Source: Panopea generosa (lineage: Eukaryota; Mollusca; Bivalvia; Adapedonta; Hiatellidae). From it: a stretch of DNA of 64,000 nucleotides. Under the pieces are notes generated by a model. The model worked only from the letters and a program-made list of their open reading frames with translations, was not told the DNA's origin and searched no databases. The translations under genes were made by a program, and so were the position numbers. Positions 13,401 through 26,900 of this stretch are shown one piece after another. Location: positions 45,892,750 to 45,956,749 of the forward strand of contig CM055895.1 in NCBI GenBank assembly GCA_029582155.1, given 5' to 3'. The stretch's first letter is position 1. The number at the start of each line of letters is the position of its first letter.

Positions 13401-16400
13401 ATTTTGTTATTTGCATTAAAATCAATTCTAAAAGAAATCAACATCATTTTCCTATATAAACAATCAGTTTCAATTATACATTGTCAGAAAATAAAAAAAT
13501 ACATTAATAACATAACATTTTGCTGTTTAAATGTATTTAAACCGGCAGTGCTGAGTTCGAGTCAGAGTTATAGATTCAAATGTTTGATGAATTACAGCCT
13601 TGGTGGATTATTGCTTCTTATCTTTTTAAAAAAACTGAGACTAGATAAGTGGTCCAGTGATCAAAGCCTTGGACTGTGAACCCATGGGTTACAGGTTCGA
13701 ACCCTCGCTCCTTCAACTAAAAATATTTCTTAGTCTTTCTGATGAAACTTCAACCAGAAACGAATCACATGTATCGGTGCTTAATACCGGGCATGTAAAA
13801 GAACCAGGGACGCTACAAAATGGTATTCTTTAACTCTGCACTATCCTCCAATAATCTAACATTATTAAATTAAATACTCTTATAAAGGTATCGCACATAT
13901 GGAAAATCGGTGGCGACGATAAATAAAATTATCATCATCATAATTTGTTTCAGGATCGAGACGATTAACGGGACAGCTGAATCCGGAAGTGACTACATTC
14001 CATTAAAGTGTAAGGTCAGCTTCGACGAAAACGAGAAGTTAAAGGAAATCAACATTGGTATCGTTGACGATGACGTCTGGGAACCAGACGAATTCTTCTT
14101 CGCCAAACTGATTCTAGACCAGGAAGACGAAAACTCTCAACAAGTTATTCTTGGTAGTGCGTCCATTAACCAGATCACCATTATCAACGATGACGGTACG
14201 TGTAGGGGGCCTTTGGGCAGTTTTAATAAACAAATTGAGATGGTGAAAATCGAAACTACGACACTGTAAAGTCGAAATCATTTCCACTTTTCGCAATCGT
14301 AGTTTCGACTTTTCATCATCGTAGTTTCGACTTTTCATCATCGTAGTTTCGTTGTTTCAACTTTGCTAAATTTAAAAAAATAATGCCGCGATGACTCATC
14401 TGGGACACCGTAACTTTAAATCATTTTACATTGACCATTTTGTATGTGATCCTTTACGTTAGTTCAACATGAAAAAAATCTCATTAAAGGACCATGGTTT
14501 CAGACTTAAATGACCGTATGGGTACTGACTGTAGGAGAAGTATATTTTCTTATATTGTTTTGAAATTGTTTTGATAATTACATTTGCAAAGACGGTTTTG
14601 TTTTTATTTATAGTTATTAATATAAACAGTAGTAGACCGTTACGATTAATAAGTGTCATACAATTCTTTTACTTCTTTAAACACTTTGTTATGATATATT
14701 TTCTATTTACTTTTTTAACAAACAATGTGGTAAACCACATAATAACAGCTGGAAGAACCGTACATGAAATGCTATAGGTTATATTTGTATCCCTCGAGAG
14801 CCTTGGGACGATTTTTGTTTATATCATAAACAAATTCTTATATTTAGTTTATAGTAATTTCTTTGAGCTCGAATGAGAAGAAAGCCAAAAGTTTGTATGA
14901 ACCGCTCTCTACCTACCTTCCTGATAAGAATCAGTACTAAGTGTTTTTGTGTTTTTTATAATCTTCGGGTCGAGCTGGGAATCGAACCTGCAACCTCTGA
15001 CGTCATGTGCTAAATATTTCAATTACACGGCCACCTTGCTATGTTTTGCTATGTTTCATTTGTGTCATTTTCATAGTGGCTTTCAAGGTTAACACATATA
15101 TAAATCGATACATAAGAACATAAATAAGGAAAACACTGTATTTATTAATTTTGTTTTATTCAGAACCGGGTTGTTTTGAGTTTTCTAAACCCAGCTACAT
15201 TGTGCGAGAAGGGACAGGCAATGCTCAACTCTTTGTTAACCGTGTAAACGGTGCAGATGGCGCCACAACAGTGAATTGGGAAACAAAAAATATGTCTGCA
15301 TCATCAGGGAAGGACTACATAAGTGGAGATGGGACGCTTGAATTTGCACATGGCGAGACACAGAAAACTATAGACATAACGATTTTGGACTCTGAAGTAA
15401 GTATGCTTAGATATACTGATACTTTGTCATTGAATGTTTTTTTCAAATTTAAATTGTCTTTGTTTATTTCGCAAGAGATAATTGTCACTGATACATACTA
15501 GCAATTTTCTTTTTTTAAGTATGTTGATAACATGTATAGTATCAGCAAAGTATGACAAAGGCGTTGTGGTTTTTGCTTAATCACTTTGAGATCATGAAGC
15601 ATAGTTTAATGAAACAGCGCCGTTGCATTTATTAGGACATAAGAACATAAGTTGATAATGGAAGGTTTGTGCCGTTTGTATGTCAACGGCATTTGTAATT
15701 CAAGCACCGACTTCGCCGAGGAATATAACAATAAAAACAAATAAAACACGTTTATAATTTGGTTTCATATCAAATATGTTTTAAAAAGACTCAATATTAA
15801 TTTGGTTCCGTACGGAATATGTTTAAAAAAAAACTTCTTGAAAATACAAAAAATATTTGGCTGTGTATGAAATATGTTTAAAAGGAATTTAAGGGTCCTC
15901 CGTGGCCAAGTGGTATAACGCGCCGTCTCAAGATCACTTACCTCTCACCGCTAAGGCCATAGGTTCGAGTCTCTCTCGCTTCAAAATCTTTATGTGAGAA
16001 AGTTTGCCAACGGTTACTTGTGGAAGGAGGGTGGTTCTACTCAGATTCATTCTGAGGCCTGCCTCCATCAATCAAAAAATGGATATGCCATGTTTAACAT
16101 GAAATGTGTTGAAAATGGCGTTTAACCCCATTCAAAAAAAGTAAAATGACTCATGAAAGTACAGAATGCAACCAAGAAAAGAAACTAGTAAACTCTCTGT
16201 TTATTGAGTCTGTTCATGAGAGGTAATGAAATACGCTACACTCCTTATATCCCAATCCGGGACTCCACGGCAGCAAAAATTATAACAACAATAGTATATC
16301 TCAATTACCGATATCTCCCGAATCACAACCGACCAATCAACGTGCCCAAATCTAATTGCAATCAAGCGGGAGAACTGGGCTCGTTCTAGATACCGTCTAT

Positions 16401-17851
16401 AAAAACGCAGTCCATAATAGCACCGAGTTATGAGCTGAGTGGTGGTCCAGTGGTTAGGGCCTTGTACTGCAAACCAAGGGGTCACATGTTCGATCCCCCG
16501 CTCCTCCACCTAAAAGTTCTTACCATCTTTCGGATATATATGAGAACCTAAATCTACTTTCCATGTATCGGTGCTATTCACCGGGCATGAACACAACCGA
16601 GGACGCTACAAAAAGCTATTCTGTATATCTGCACTATCCTCCAACAATCTAAATTTACTTCTACTCTTCTCCATATGGAAAACCGGTGGCTACGATAAAT
16701 AGAATCATCATCACCAGCAGCTGCAGCAGCAGCAGCAGCAGCAGCAGCACCGAGTCGGTGCAATGTTTACATAATTATCAATTTATCGTTGACAAACATC
16801 CTCCTGGTAGTTTTACGTAAAATGAACGAATACCATTGTTTCTATGTTAAACAAATATATGTAACGAGGTATGTTCCATACCCATAAAAGTGTTTTATTA
16901 AAAATACATACCGCAATTTTGTATTATTATAAATTTTGCTATTCATTTTATTACAAAACGGATTCGACAGCATATTGTTTTAATGTAATCTGTTTCCAAT
17001 TCAATAATATATAAAATCACACAATTCAGAGAATGAATAATAAATAAACCATTGTTAGGATGTCAGCGCCAGTTTATTGATCGCTCGGTGCCCAGTCTTG
17101 CGGGCGTGAACTTCATGCTCTTACTGTCAGTGTTAAAAAATGTAGATAAGCCATTTATAATGAGAGCCTAAAGAGAGATCATGTCCTCTCTTAATTCTAA
17201 TTAAATTATTTTCCAGATAGCGAGGTGGTAGCCGCGTCGTGATTAAGTCATTATGGTAGATACGTCTAATTAATTATCTATTTATATCTACATTATCTTT
17301 CAGCAACACTTTCATCAATACCTTCCCACATAACGATATATGTATTATGTAGATTATGGTCACATGGTCGAGTGGTCTAAGACGCCGTCTGAAGATCACT
17401 TAATCTCTCACCGCTAAGGTCATTGGTTTCAACCCCGCTCGCTCGAAAAACTTTATATGAGAAAGTTTGCAGTTATTTGCGAAAGGACTGTGGTTCTACT
17501 GGTATTCATTCTGAGGTTTTTCTCCACCAACAGAACTTAATATACGATAGATAACCTGAAGTACGTTGAAAATGGCGCAAACAAAATTTTAATGCAATAT
17601 GTTCATTTTCTTTTGGCAACGGAAATATGTTACTCGAATTCTCTATTTTAAGATTCACCCAAAGTATAATTGTCCGCAAGCAGTGTAGGGCCATTTATAA
17701 TGATTTAATGACATAGATAGAAAACTGTTAATACTTGATACATATGTCTACCCTTTTTGTCTATGTTGAGCAAGACTAGATATTTTTCCTGAAAGTAAGT
17801 TAAATATGGTCGTACTTATTTTCATAAAGGTAACACAGACACTACACTACA

Positions 17852-17915
<64 letters not shown>

Positions 17916-20900
17916 CGAACGCACGCACGCACGCACGCAACGTAAACATGCGTATGGGTACAGTGAATAAATTAAATAAAAAGAAACTTTAATGCCAAAA
18001 AATAAATGGATTTAAATGGCTCCAATAAAGAATTGTTACAAATCCATGTTGACACTGCACAAATACTGATTATAAAGATAAACTATTTAATTAATTATTT
18101 AGAGTGAACCTAATGAAACCAACTGTAGGGTTTATAGGCTTTTTTGTATTATAAGGAGTTGAAGCAATATAATAAAAATGCCAGAAACGCATTAAAACAA
18201 TAAATAATGACGATCCAATCAATAATTTGATATTAATTATTTCACATTTAAACTATAGAATATCTCTTTACTGAATGGTATATACTCACCACTCGCTGAC
18301 ATTGTAAGAGTTCTGAGTTAAAATTATCGAGTGAAATTTAAGGTCACAGTTGTTTCATTTTCTAAAAGATGTACATTGTATAGCATAAGGGAGCTGAAGG
18401 AGAAATTAAACATGAGCGGAGCGGTAGTGTAATGGATAGAGAGTTAACCGCTCACGACAGAGATTGTGGGCGGCAGTGTAGTGGATAGAGGGTTAACCGC
18501 TTACGACAGAGATTGTGGGTGCCAGTGTAGTAGATAGGAGTTAAGCGCTCACGACAGAGAGTGTGGGTGCCAGTGTAGTGGATAGAGAGTTAACCGCTCA
18601 CGACAGAGATTGTGGGCGGAAATGTAGTGGATAAAGGGTTAACCGATTACGACAGAGATTGTGGGTGCCAGTGTAGTGGATAGGAGTTAAGCGCTCACGA
18701 CAGAGATTGTGGGCGGCAGTGTAGTGGATAGGAGTTAAGCGCTCACGACAGAGATTGTGGGTGCCAGTGTAGTGGATAGGAGATAAGCGCTCACGACAGA
18801 GATTGTGGGTGCCAGTGTAGTGGATAGAGGGTTAACCGCTCACGACAGAGATTGTGGATGGTACTGTCGTGGAAAGAGTGTTAACCGCTCACGACAGAGA
18901 TTGTGGATGGTAGTGTAGTGGAAAGAGGGTTAGCCGCTCATGCTTACGACAGAGATTGTGGGTGACAGTGTAGTGGATAGGAGTAAAGCGCTCACGACAG
19001 AAATTATGGGTGCCAGTGTAGTGGATAGGAGTAAAGCGCTCACGACAGAGATTGTGGGTGCCAGTGTAGTGGACAGAGGGTTAGCCGCTCACGCTTACGA
19101 CAGAGATTGTGGGTGCCAGTGAAGTGGATAGGAGTAAAGCGCTCACGACAGAGATTGTGGGTGCCAGTGTAGTGGATAAAGGGTTAACCGATTACGACAG
19201 AGATTGTGGGTGCCAGTGTAGTGGGTAGGAGTTAAGCGCTCACGACAGAGATTGTTGGTGCCAGTGTAGTGGATAGGAGTTAAGCGCTCACGACAGAGAT
19301 TGTTGGTGCCAGTGTAGTGGATAGGAGTTAAGCGCTCATGACAGAGATTGTTGGTGCAAGTGTAGTGGATAAAGGGTTAACCGATTACGACAGAGAGTGT
19401 GGGTGACAGTGTAGTGGATAGGAGTTAAGCGTTCACGACAGAGATTGTTGGTGCCAGTGTAGTGGATAGGAGTTAAGCGCTCACGACAGAGATTGTGGGT
19501 AGAAGTGTAGTGGATAAAGGATTAACCGATTACGACAGAGTGTGTGGGTGCCAGTGTAGTGGATAGGAGTTAAGTGCTCACGACAGAGATTGTGGGCGGA
19601 AATGTAGTGGATAAAGGGTTAACCGATTACGACAGAGAGTGTGGGTGCCAGTGTAGTGGATAGGAGTTAAGCGCTCACGACAGAGATTGTTTGTGCCAGT
19701 GTAGTGGATAGGAGTTAAGCGCTCACGACAGAGATTGTTTGTGCCAGTGTAGTGGATAGGAGTTAAGCGCTCACGACAGAGATTGTTGGTGCCAGTGTAG
19801 TGGATAGGAGTTAAGCGCTCACGACATAGATAGTGGGTGACAGTGTAGTGGATAGGAGTTAAGCGCTCATGACAGAGATTGTGGGTGCAAGTGTAGTGGA
19901 TAAAGGGTTAACCGATTACGACAGAGAGTGTGGGTGCCAGTGTAGTGGATAGGAGTTAAGCGCTCACGACAGAGATTGTTTGTGCCAGTGTAGTGGATAG
20001 GAGTTAAGCGCTCACGACAGAGATTGTTGGTGCCAGTGTAGTGGATAGGAGTTAAGCGCTCACGACATAGATAGTGGGTGACAGTGTAGTGGATAGGAGT
20101 TAAGCGCTCATGAGAGAGATTGTGGGTGCCAGTGTAGTGGATAAAGGGTTAACCGATTACGACAGAGAGTGTGGGTGCCAGTGTAGTGGATAGGAGTTAA
20201 GCGCTCACGACAGAGATTGTGGATGGCAGTGTAGTGGATAAAGGGTTAACCGCTCACGATGCTGTGTCACCTTTTGCTTTTTTTCATCTGCAACAAGAAA
20301 TCAAAGTTGTTGTTTACATTTTGAAAACATTTCAAACCAAAATTATATAGGACTATTTTTTAAGCGCAATAATCGGGTTAACCGTCAATAAAAGGGGAAA
20401 TAACTGTGTAGAGACGTTAAAGTGCCCTTTGGAAGCACAAAACGCAATAAAGAAAATAATAAGCTTGGTGTTATTTAGGTTGCTAATAAGGATTGCTCCC
20501 TTACGCACCCTGATACCTATTCTCCCGTAGTATCGGTTGATTAGTTCGATTTTTTTACATTTAATCGTACGCTGGTTAATACGTGGCAGTATTTTATAGA
20601 AATGTATGTTCGAACATTGAGTGGTTTAGCTCCCTGGCCTCAATGTGCCAGAAATGTATAACAAAATTAAATGAATCAACGAGGTTATTCAGTCACCACA
20701 CAGCTACATAAGTCTGTTGTTGTGGATGTCAATAATATCTGATAAAACAAAAACATTATTTAAAAGATCAAACGTTATCCAGCAAAAGCAGATTCGGTTG
20801 TATCGAATCTGTTCGTCAATGCCTGTTACTCTGCCAATCTCCACAGAACAAAACTTGGATAGGTAAAAATTTTAAGAAACAGAAACTGTAACATTGAAAA

Positions 20901-23900
20901 GGCAGCCAACACGTTAATACGAACATTGCATCGACTATATATAAAATGGGCACAGTCAACACACTAGAACAAATACAAACAGTGCACCGACTATTTATAA
21001 TGAGGACATAGTCAACACACTAGAACAAATACAAACAGTGCACCGACTATTTATAATGAGGACACAGTCAACACACTAGAACAAATACAAACAGTGCACC
21101 GACTATTTATAATAAGGACACAGTCAACATACTAGAACAAATAAAAACAGTGCACCGACTATCTATAATAAGGACACAGTCAACACACTAGAACAAATAC
21201 AAACAGTGCACCGACTATTTATAATAAGGACACAGTCAACATACTAGAACAAATAAAAACAGTTCACCGATTATCTATAATAAGGACACAGTCAACACAC
21301 TAGAACAAATACAAACAGTGCACCGACTATTTATAATAAGGACACAGTCAACATACTAGAACAAGTAAAAACAGTGCACCGACTATCTATAAAAAGGACA
21401 TAGTCAACACACTAGAATAAATACAAACAGTACACCGACTATTTATAATAAGGACACCGTCAACACACTAGAACAAATAAAAACAGTGCACCGACTATCT
21501 ATAATAAGGACATAGTCAACACACTAGAATAAATACAAACAGTGCACCGACTATCTATAATAAGGACATAGTCAACACACTAGAATAAATACAAACAGTG
21601 CACCGACTATTTATAATAAGGACACAGTCAACACACTAGAACAAATACAAACAGACTATTTATAATAAGGGCACAGTCAACATACTAGAACAAATAAAAA
21701 CAGTGCACCGATTGTCTATAAAAAGGACATAGTCAACACACTAGAATAAATACAAACAGTACACCGACTATTTATAATAAGGACACAGTTTACACACTAA
21801 AACAAATACAAACATACTATTTATAATGAGGGCACAGTCAACATACTAGAACAAATAAAAACAGTGCACCGACTTTCTATAATAAGGACATAGTCAACAC
21901 ACTAGAATAAATACAAACAGTACACCGACTATTTATAATAAGGACACAGTCAACACACTAGAACAAATACAAACAGTACACCGACTATTTATAATAAGGA
22001 CATAGTCAACACACTAGAATAAATACAAACAGTACACTGACTACTTATAATAAGGACACCGTCAACACACTAGAACAAATACAAACAGTGCACCGACTAT
22101 TTATAATGAGGACATAGTCAACACACTAGAACAAATACAAACAGTGCACCGACTATTTATAATGAGGACACAGTCAACACACTAGAACAAATACAAACAG
22201 TGCACCGACTATTTATAATAAGGACACAGTCAACATACTTGAACAAATAAAAACAGTGCACCGACTATCTATAATAAGGACACAGTCAACACACTAGAAC
22301 AAATACAAACAGTGCACCGACTATTTATAATAAGGACACAGTCAACATACTACAACAAATAAAAACAGTTCACCGATTATCTATAATAAGGACACAGTCA
22401 ACATACTAGAACAAGTAAAAACAGTGCACCGACTATCTATAAAAAGGACATAGTCAACACACTAGAATAAATACAAACAGTACACCGACTATTTATAATA
22501 AGGACACCGTCAACACACTAGAACAAATAAAAACAGTGCACCGACTATCTATAATAAGGACATAGTCAACACACTAGAATAAATACAAACAGTGCACCGA
22601 CTATCTATAATAAGGACATAGTCAACACACTAGAATAAATACAAACAGTGCACCGACTATTTATAATAAGGACACAGTCAACACACTAGAACAAATACAA
22701 ACAGACTATTTATAATAAGGGCACAGTCAACATACTAGAACAAATAAAAACAGTGCACCGACTGTCTATAAAAAGGACATAGTCAACACACTAGAATAAA
22801 TACAAACAGTACACCGACTATTTATAATAAGGACACAGTTTACACACTAAAACAAATACAAACAGACTATTTATAATGAGGGCACAGTCAACATACTAGA
22901 ACAAATAAAAACAGTGCACCGACTATCTATAATAAGGACATAGTCAACACACTAGAATAAATACAAACAGTACACCGACTATTTATAATAAGGACACAGT
23001 CAACACACTAGAACAAATACAAACAGTACACCGACTATTTATAATAAGGACATAGTCAACACACTAGAATAAATACAAACAGTACACCGACTACTTATAA
23101 TAAGGACACCGTCAACACACTAGAACAAATACAAACAGCGCACCGACTATTTATAATAATGACATAGTCAACACACTAGAACAAATACAAACAGTACACC
23201 GACTATATATAATAATGAGACAGTCAACACACTAGAACAAATACAAACAGTGCACCGACTATTTATAATAAGGACACAGTCAACACACTAAATCAAATAC
23301 AAACAGTGCACCAGTCAACACACTAGAACAAACACGAACAGATGCATGAGATATTTATGATAAGGTTTGTACACATAATCATTAAATAAGTTTTGTCACC
23401 GACCATTTCAACGTGGTAACTACCTTACTCAGTAGTCCTACATTGTGTGTGCTTCTGGCAGTGTGGTGGCTGAATCCGTTCAATCCTGTTTAAGTTGTAC
23501 TTACATTTCCTTTTTGTTTTTTCCTTATACTGCCTGATGATATATATTTAAAGAGAACGTGTTTGCATTTTGTTTACGTGAGGACATAACATTGGCCGAT
23601 CGATAAAGGTAAGACAGGTATTCAGTTTTAAATTGGTCGCTGAACACGTTGTAATTACCAGCTTTACATATACCTGGAATGATGAACTAAATCAAGTATC
23701 AACTAACATAATCGTGTGTTTTTTTTCCTTTTCAGTGTCTGTATATTTATATTTATTCTTGTTTTAAATTTGCGTTATTTTCTTTCAGGAACCAGAACGT
23801 GATTGTAGTTTCGTTGCCGAGTTATCAAATCCAACAGCAGGAGCAAAATTGGGAAAGATTGTAAAATCTATCGTTACCTTAGTCAATGACGACGGTAAGT

Positions 23901-26900
23901 GGGGTTGACTGAAAGCTGAGATAATTGACGCTTTAAAGTTGATGTTTTCTAAAGCCATTTCTATGCATACCTCGCGCGGCTTTGTAGTTTGTACATGACT
24001 CGTTCATAATTGAATCAAGGGCGGAGTCTGTACAATGCTATTCACGCGTGCGCAGTGATGACGAACATCGTAATAATTAAGAACGAACTTAATAATTGAA
24101 TTACTTTGTAGGCTGTTTTAACAAATAAGAACGACACAATTTTGAAATTTGAAGCGATTCCATTAGTTGTCAAATGAGGTTAAACACTAAGGAATTTAAG
24201 AAGTCAGACAGACTAATGTTTCTTTTGTATCCATGTTTCAGCTTTCGATATTCAACATGAAACAAGTCTAAACCTAACCTTCTCAGTCTCTAATATTGAA
24301 GAGTTAGACACTTAAATATCGAAAGAGGAAACTAACTTCTAACTCCTAAAGAATCATAATTTAACGAGATATCACCCGTACCGCCGATATTTGCGATCTT
24401 AGCTATAAAATTTATATTAAACGTCACATATTAGGGTTACTCTGTTCAATAACTGCATTAATTTTTTTGTATTTTGTCTCTATAGTGTAATCTTCTTTAA
24501 CTTAGTTTTAATGACCGAATACTATATCGCGGCCGGCAATAAAGTCATTCATCGTCCAGTATCGGGTTATGCTAAAACATTGACGAATTAAACGAAAAAT
24601 GTCGACATGTGTATTAACAAAATTCTCATAAATTAGACAAACAATTAGAACGGAATCAACCATTACCTTCAAATAGGACCTTCCTCTTTTTGATTCAATA
24701 AATTTTGCATCATTTATTGGACAGAAAGTCATGTTGTTTGGATTTATTAAATCTTTTTTATATTTTTGTAACATTAACCTTTTGTCACATTTGTCGTTTC
24801 AGAATTTGATGGCATGGTATCTCGTATAGCCGCCCAAACAAAGCAGAACCTTGATTCACTGAAATTAGAGTCTTCCTCATGGAAGGAACAGTTCTATAAC
24901 GCAATGAACGTAAATGGTGGTGATGTAGAAAATGCATCTAACATGGATTACGTCATGCATTTCCTGTCGTTTTTCTGGAAAGTAAGAAAAGATTTCTTTA
25001 AATATATACGCGTTAAAGTAGCATGCAGTGTTTACCAAACAAGGGTTGTTAGGTTGGGGTTTCAATGAATGCTTATAAGACAAAGCAGCTTTAAGATACG
25101 ACATAACCACTATATGACAGTCTTTGTTTTGCATCTACACTATACATTATCAAGTAAATATATGTTATTTATATTCATCATGGAGGTTGAGTTTGAAAAG
25201 AAAATGTTAAACGATTGTATGTTTATAATTGACAAGAAATGGTATACGTAACAACACAGTTATTGCCAATCAAAATAAATAAAATTTTCCAAGGAAATGT
25301 CCATTGGAAGTACATAACGTAATCAAGGAAATCAAAAAACAGACTCGGTTTTATACAGTCTATATATGTGAACTTATTTGGGGTAGTTAATTATGAAACA
25401 ACCCTCATGTACCCCAATACTGGCTTAAAAGCGGTACTCTACAATTGAACAATAGTAAATGAACTCCATGATTCCAAATACAATGTAACAGCTTCCCATT
25501 GTAAGCAATGAATATTTTTAAATTAGAAGTGTTTCTATATCCGTTCGCTTCCAGTAAAGTTTTATTTTATTATATTCCAGGTATTATTTGCGTGTATTCC
25601 TCCTCCATCGTATGGCGGAGGGTGGTTTACATTTGGGTGTTCTTTGGCTATGATCGGTTTATTGACGGCTCTTGTTAGTGATCTAGCCTCCATATTTGGT
25701 TGTCTGATTGGTTTAAACGATCTTATAACGGCCATAACATTTGTGGCACTTGGGACAAGTATGCCGGACACATTCGCCAGCAAACAGGCAGCAGTCCACG
25801 AGAAATATGCTGACAGCTCAATCGGGAACGTGAATGGCAGCAACGCCGTCAACGTTTTTCTAGGCCTTGGTATACCTTGGTTTATAGCCTCTGTGTACTG
25901 GAAAAGTAAGGTAGGAATCATACAGAAGAAACACCATTCAGTTTCTATGCTGTTTCTTGCAATAGCAGTTGTCGAAACTAGAATATAGAATATGTAATAA
26001 ATTTATCAATATTCGGTCACTGCTTGGAAGTAATGTGAGTCGCTGTGTCTTTTTTAACGGGACACGTGACAATTTTCATACTTTTTTTTAAATTAAAAAT
26101 GCTTTACCTCCGATACTTTTTAGGATATTGCATATGGATTCTCTTTAACACATGTGTTGTAAAATGTCTCTATTATGCAGAATTGATTATCTATACTGAC
26201 CCAGTCATAAATCACGGCCCGTGAAAAAAAAATCTCATTTTTATGATGGCTATACTAATGCATTAACGAATAAAACGAAACAAAAAACACGTAAAATATT
26301 GAGCTTTAATCGTGATTTTCTCATGCTTAATATGAAACAACGGCGTTACCATCCATTATGTTTTATTATCGCATGCTCTTTTTCATGATTCAATGAATTG
26401 AAATAAGTTATTGACACATGTATATAGGCGTCCATTCGGAGCTCCTCGGTCACAGCTTGCACTTTTTTATTCGGAGAATTGAGCGAGGTGTTCCAAATGG
26501 CGAAGTGTTTTTATCTGTAGTTCCGACAAGTATCTATCTTAAACAAATTTCATTGTCATATAAACCCATATTGCATTATACATATAGTATGCGTGTACAT
26601 GAAATACAAGTATAGGCAAGTGCAAGTAATGGTCTGCATGATGTAATACGAAATTACGAAACATCCCAGTATGCCCTCAAACACAAAATATTATTGGTAA
26701 ATGCTTAAAATGCGTCCTTTCCGTACATTTGTGTTCACCTTTGAATACTAAAAACGTGTAAAATGCATTTTAATTCAACCAGTTTTATGTTCAGTTCGGT
26801 TACATGTTGAATGTGTTTGTAAAGGTTTGATAAGTCAACTGAACGACATGTTCACTGAAAACGTTTGCTAAAGAGAGAGTTGTTTGCTTGTGTTTAATCG

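Larger units (their letters stand above)
5899..13953. other. NCX intron b-c (8 kb)
   Basis: The intron contains a 20-bp tandem array, an inverted-repeat segment (8410-9128), a TTAA-flanked element (9576-10109), SINE 1 (10497), a 500-bp foldback (11405-11910), two 19-bp minisatellite blocks and SINE 2 next to the acceptor. I see no coding exon. Confidence 0.7.
15397..23788. other. NCX intron d-e (8.4 kb), mostly repeats
   Basis: The intron holds three SINEs, a (CAG)n, an (ACGC)n microsatellite, a 1.85-kb field of a 48-bp unit and a 2.4-kb field of a 56-bp unit. I looked for a second copy of exon e and found none by eye. Confidence 0.7.
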
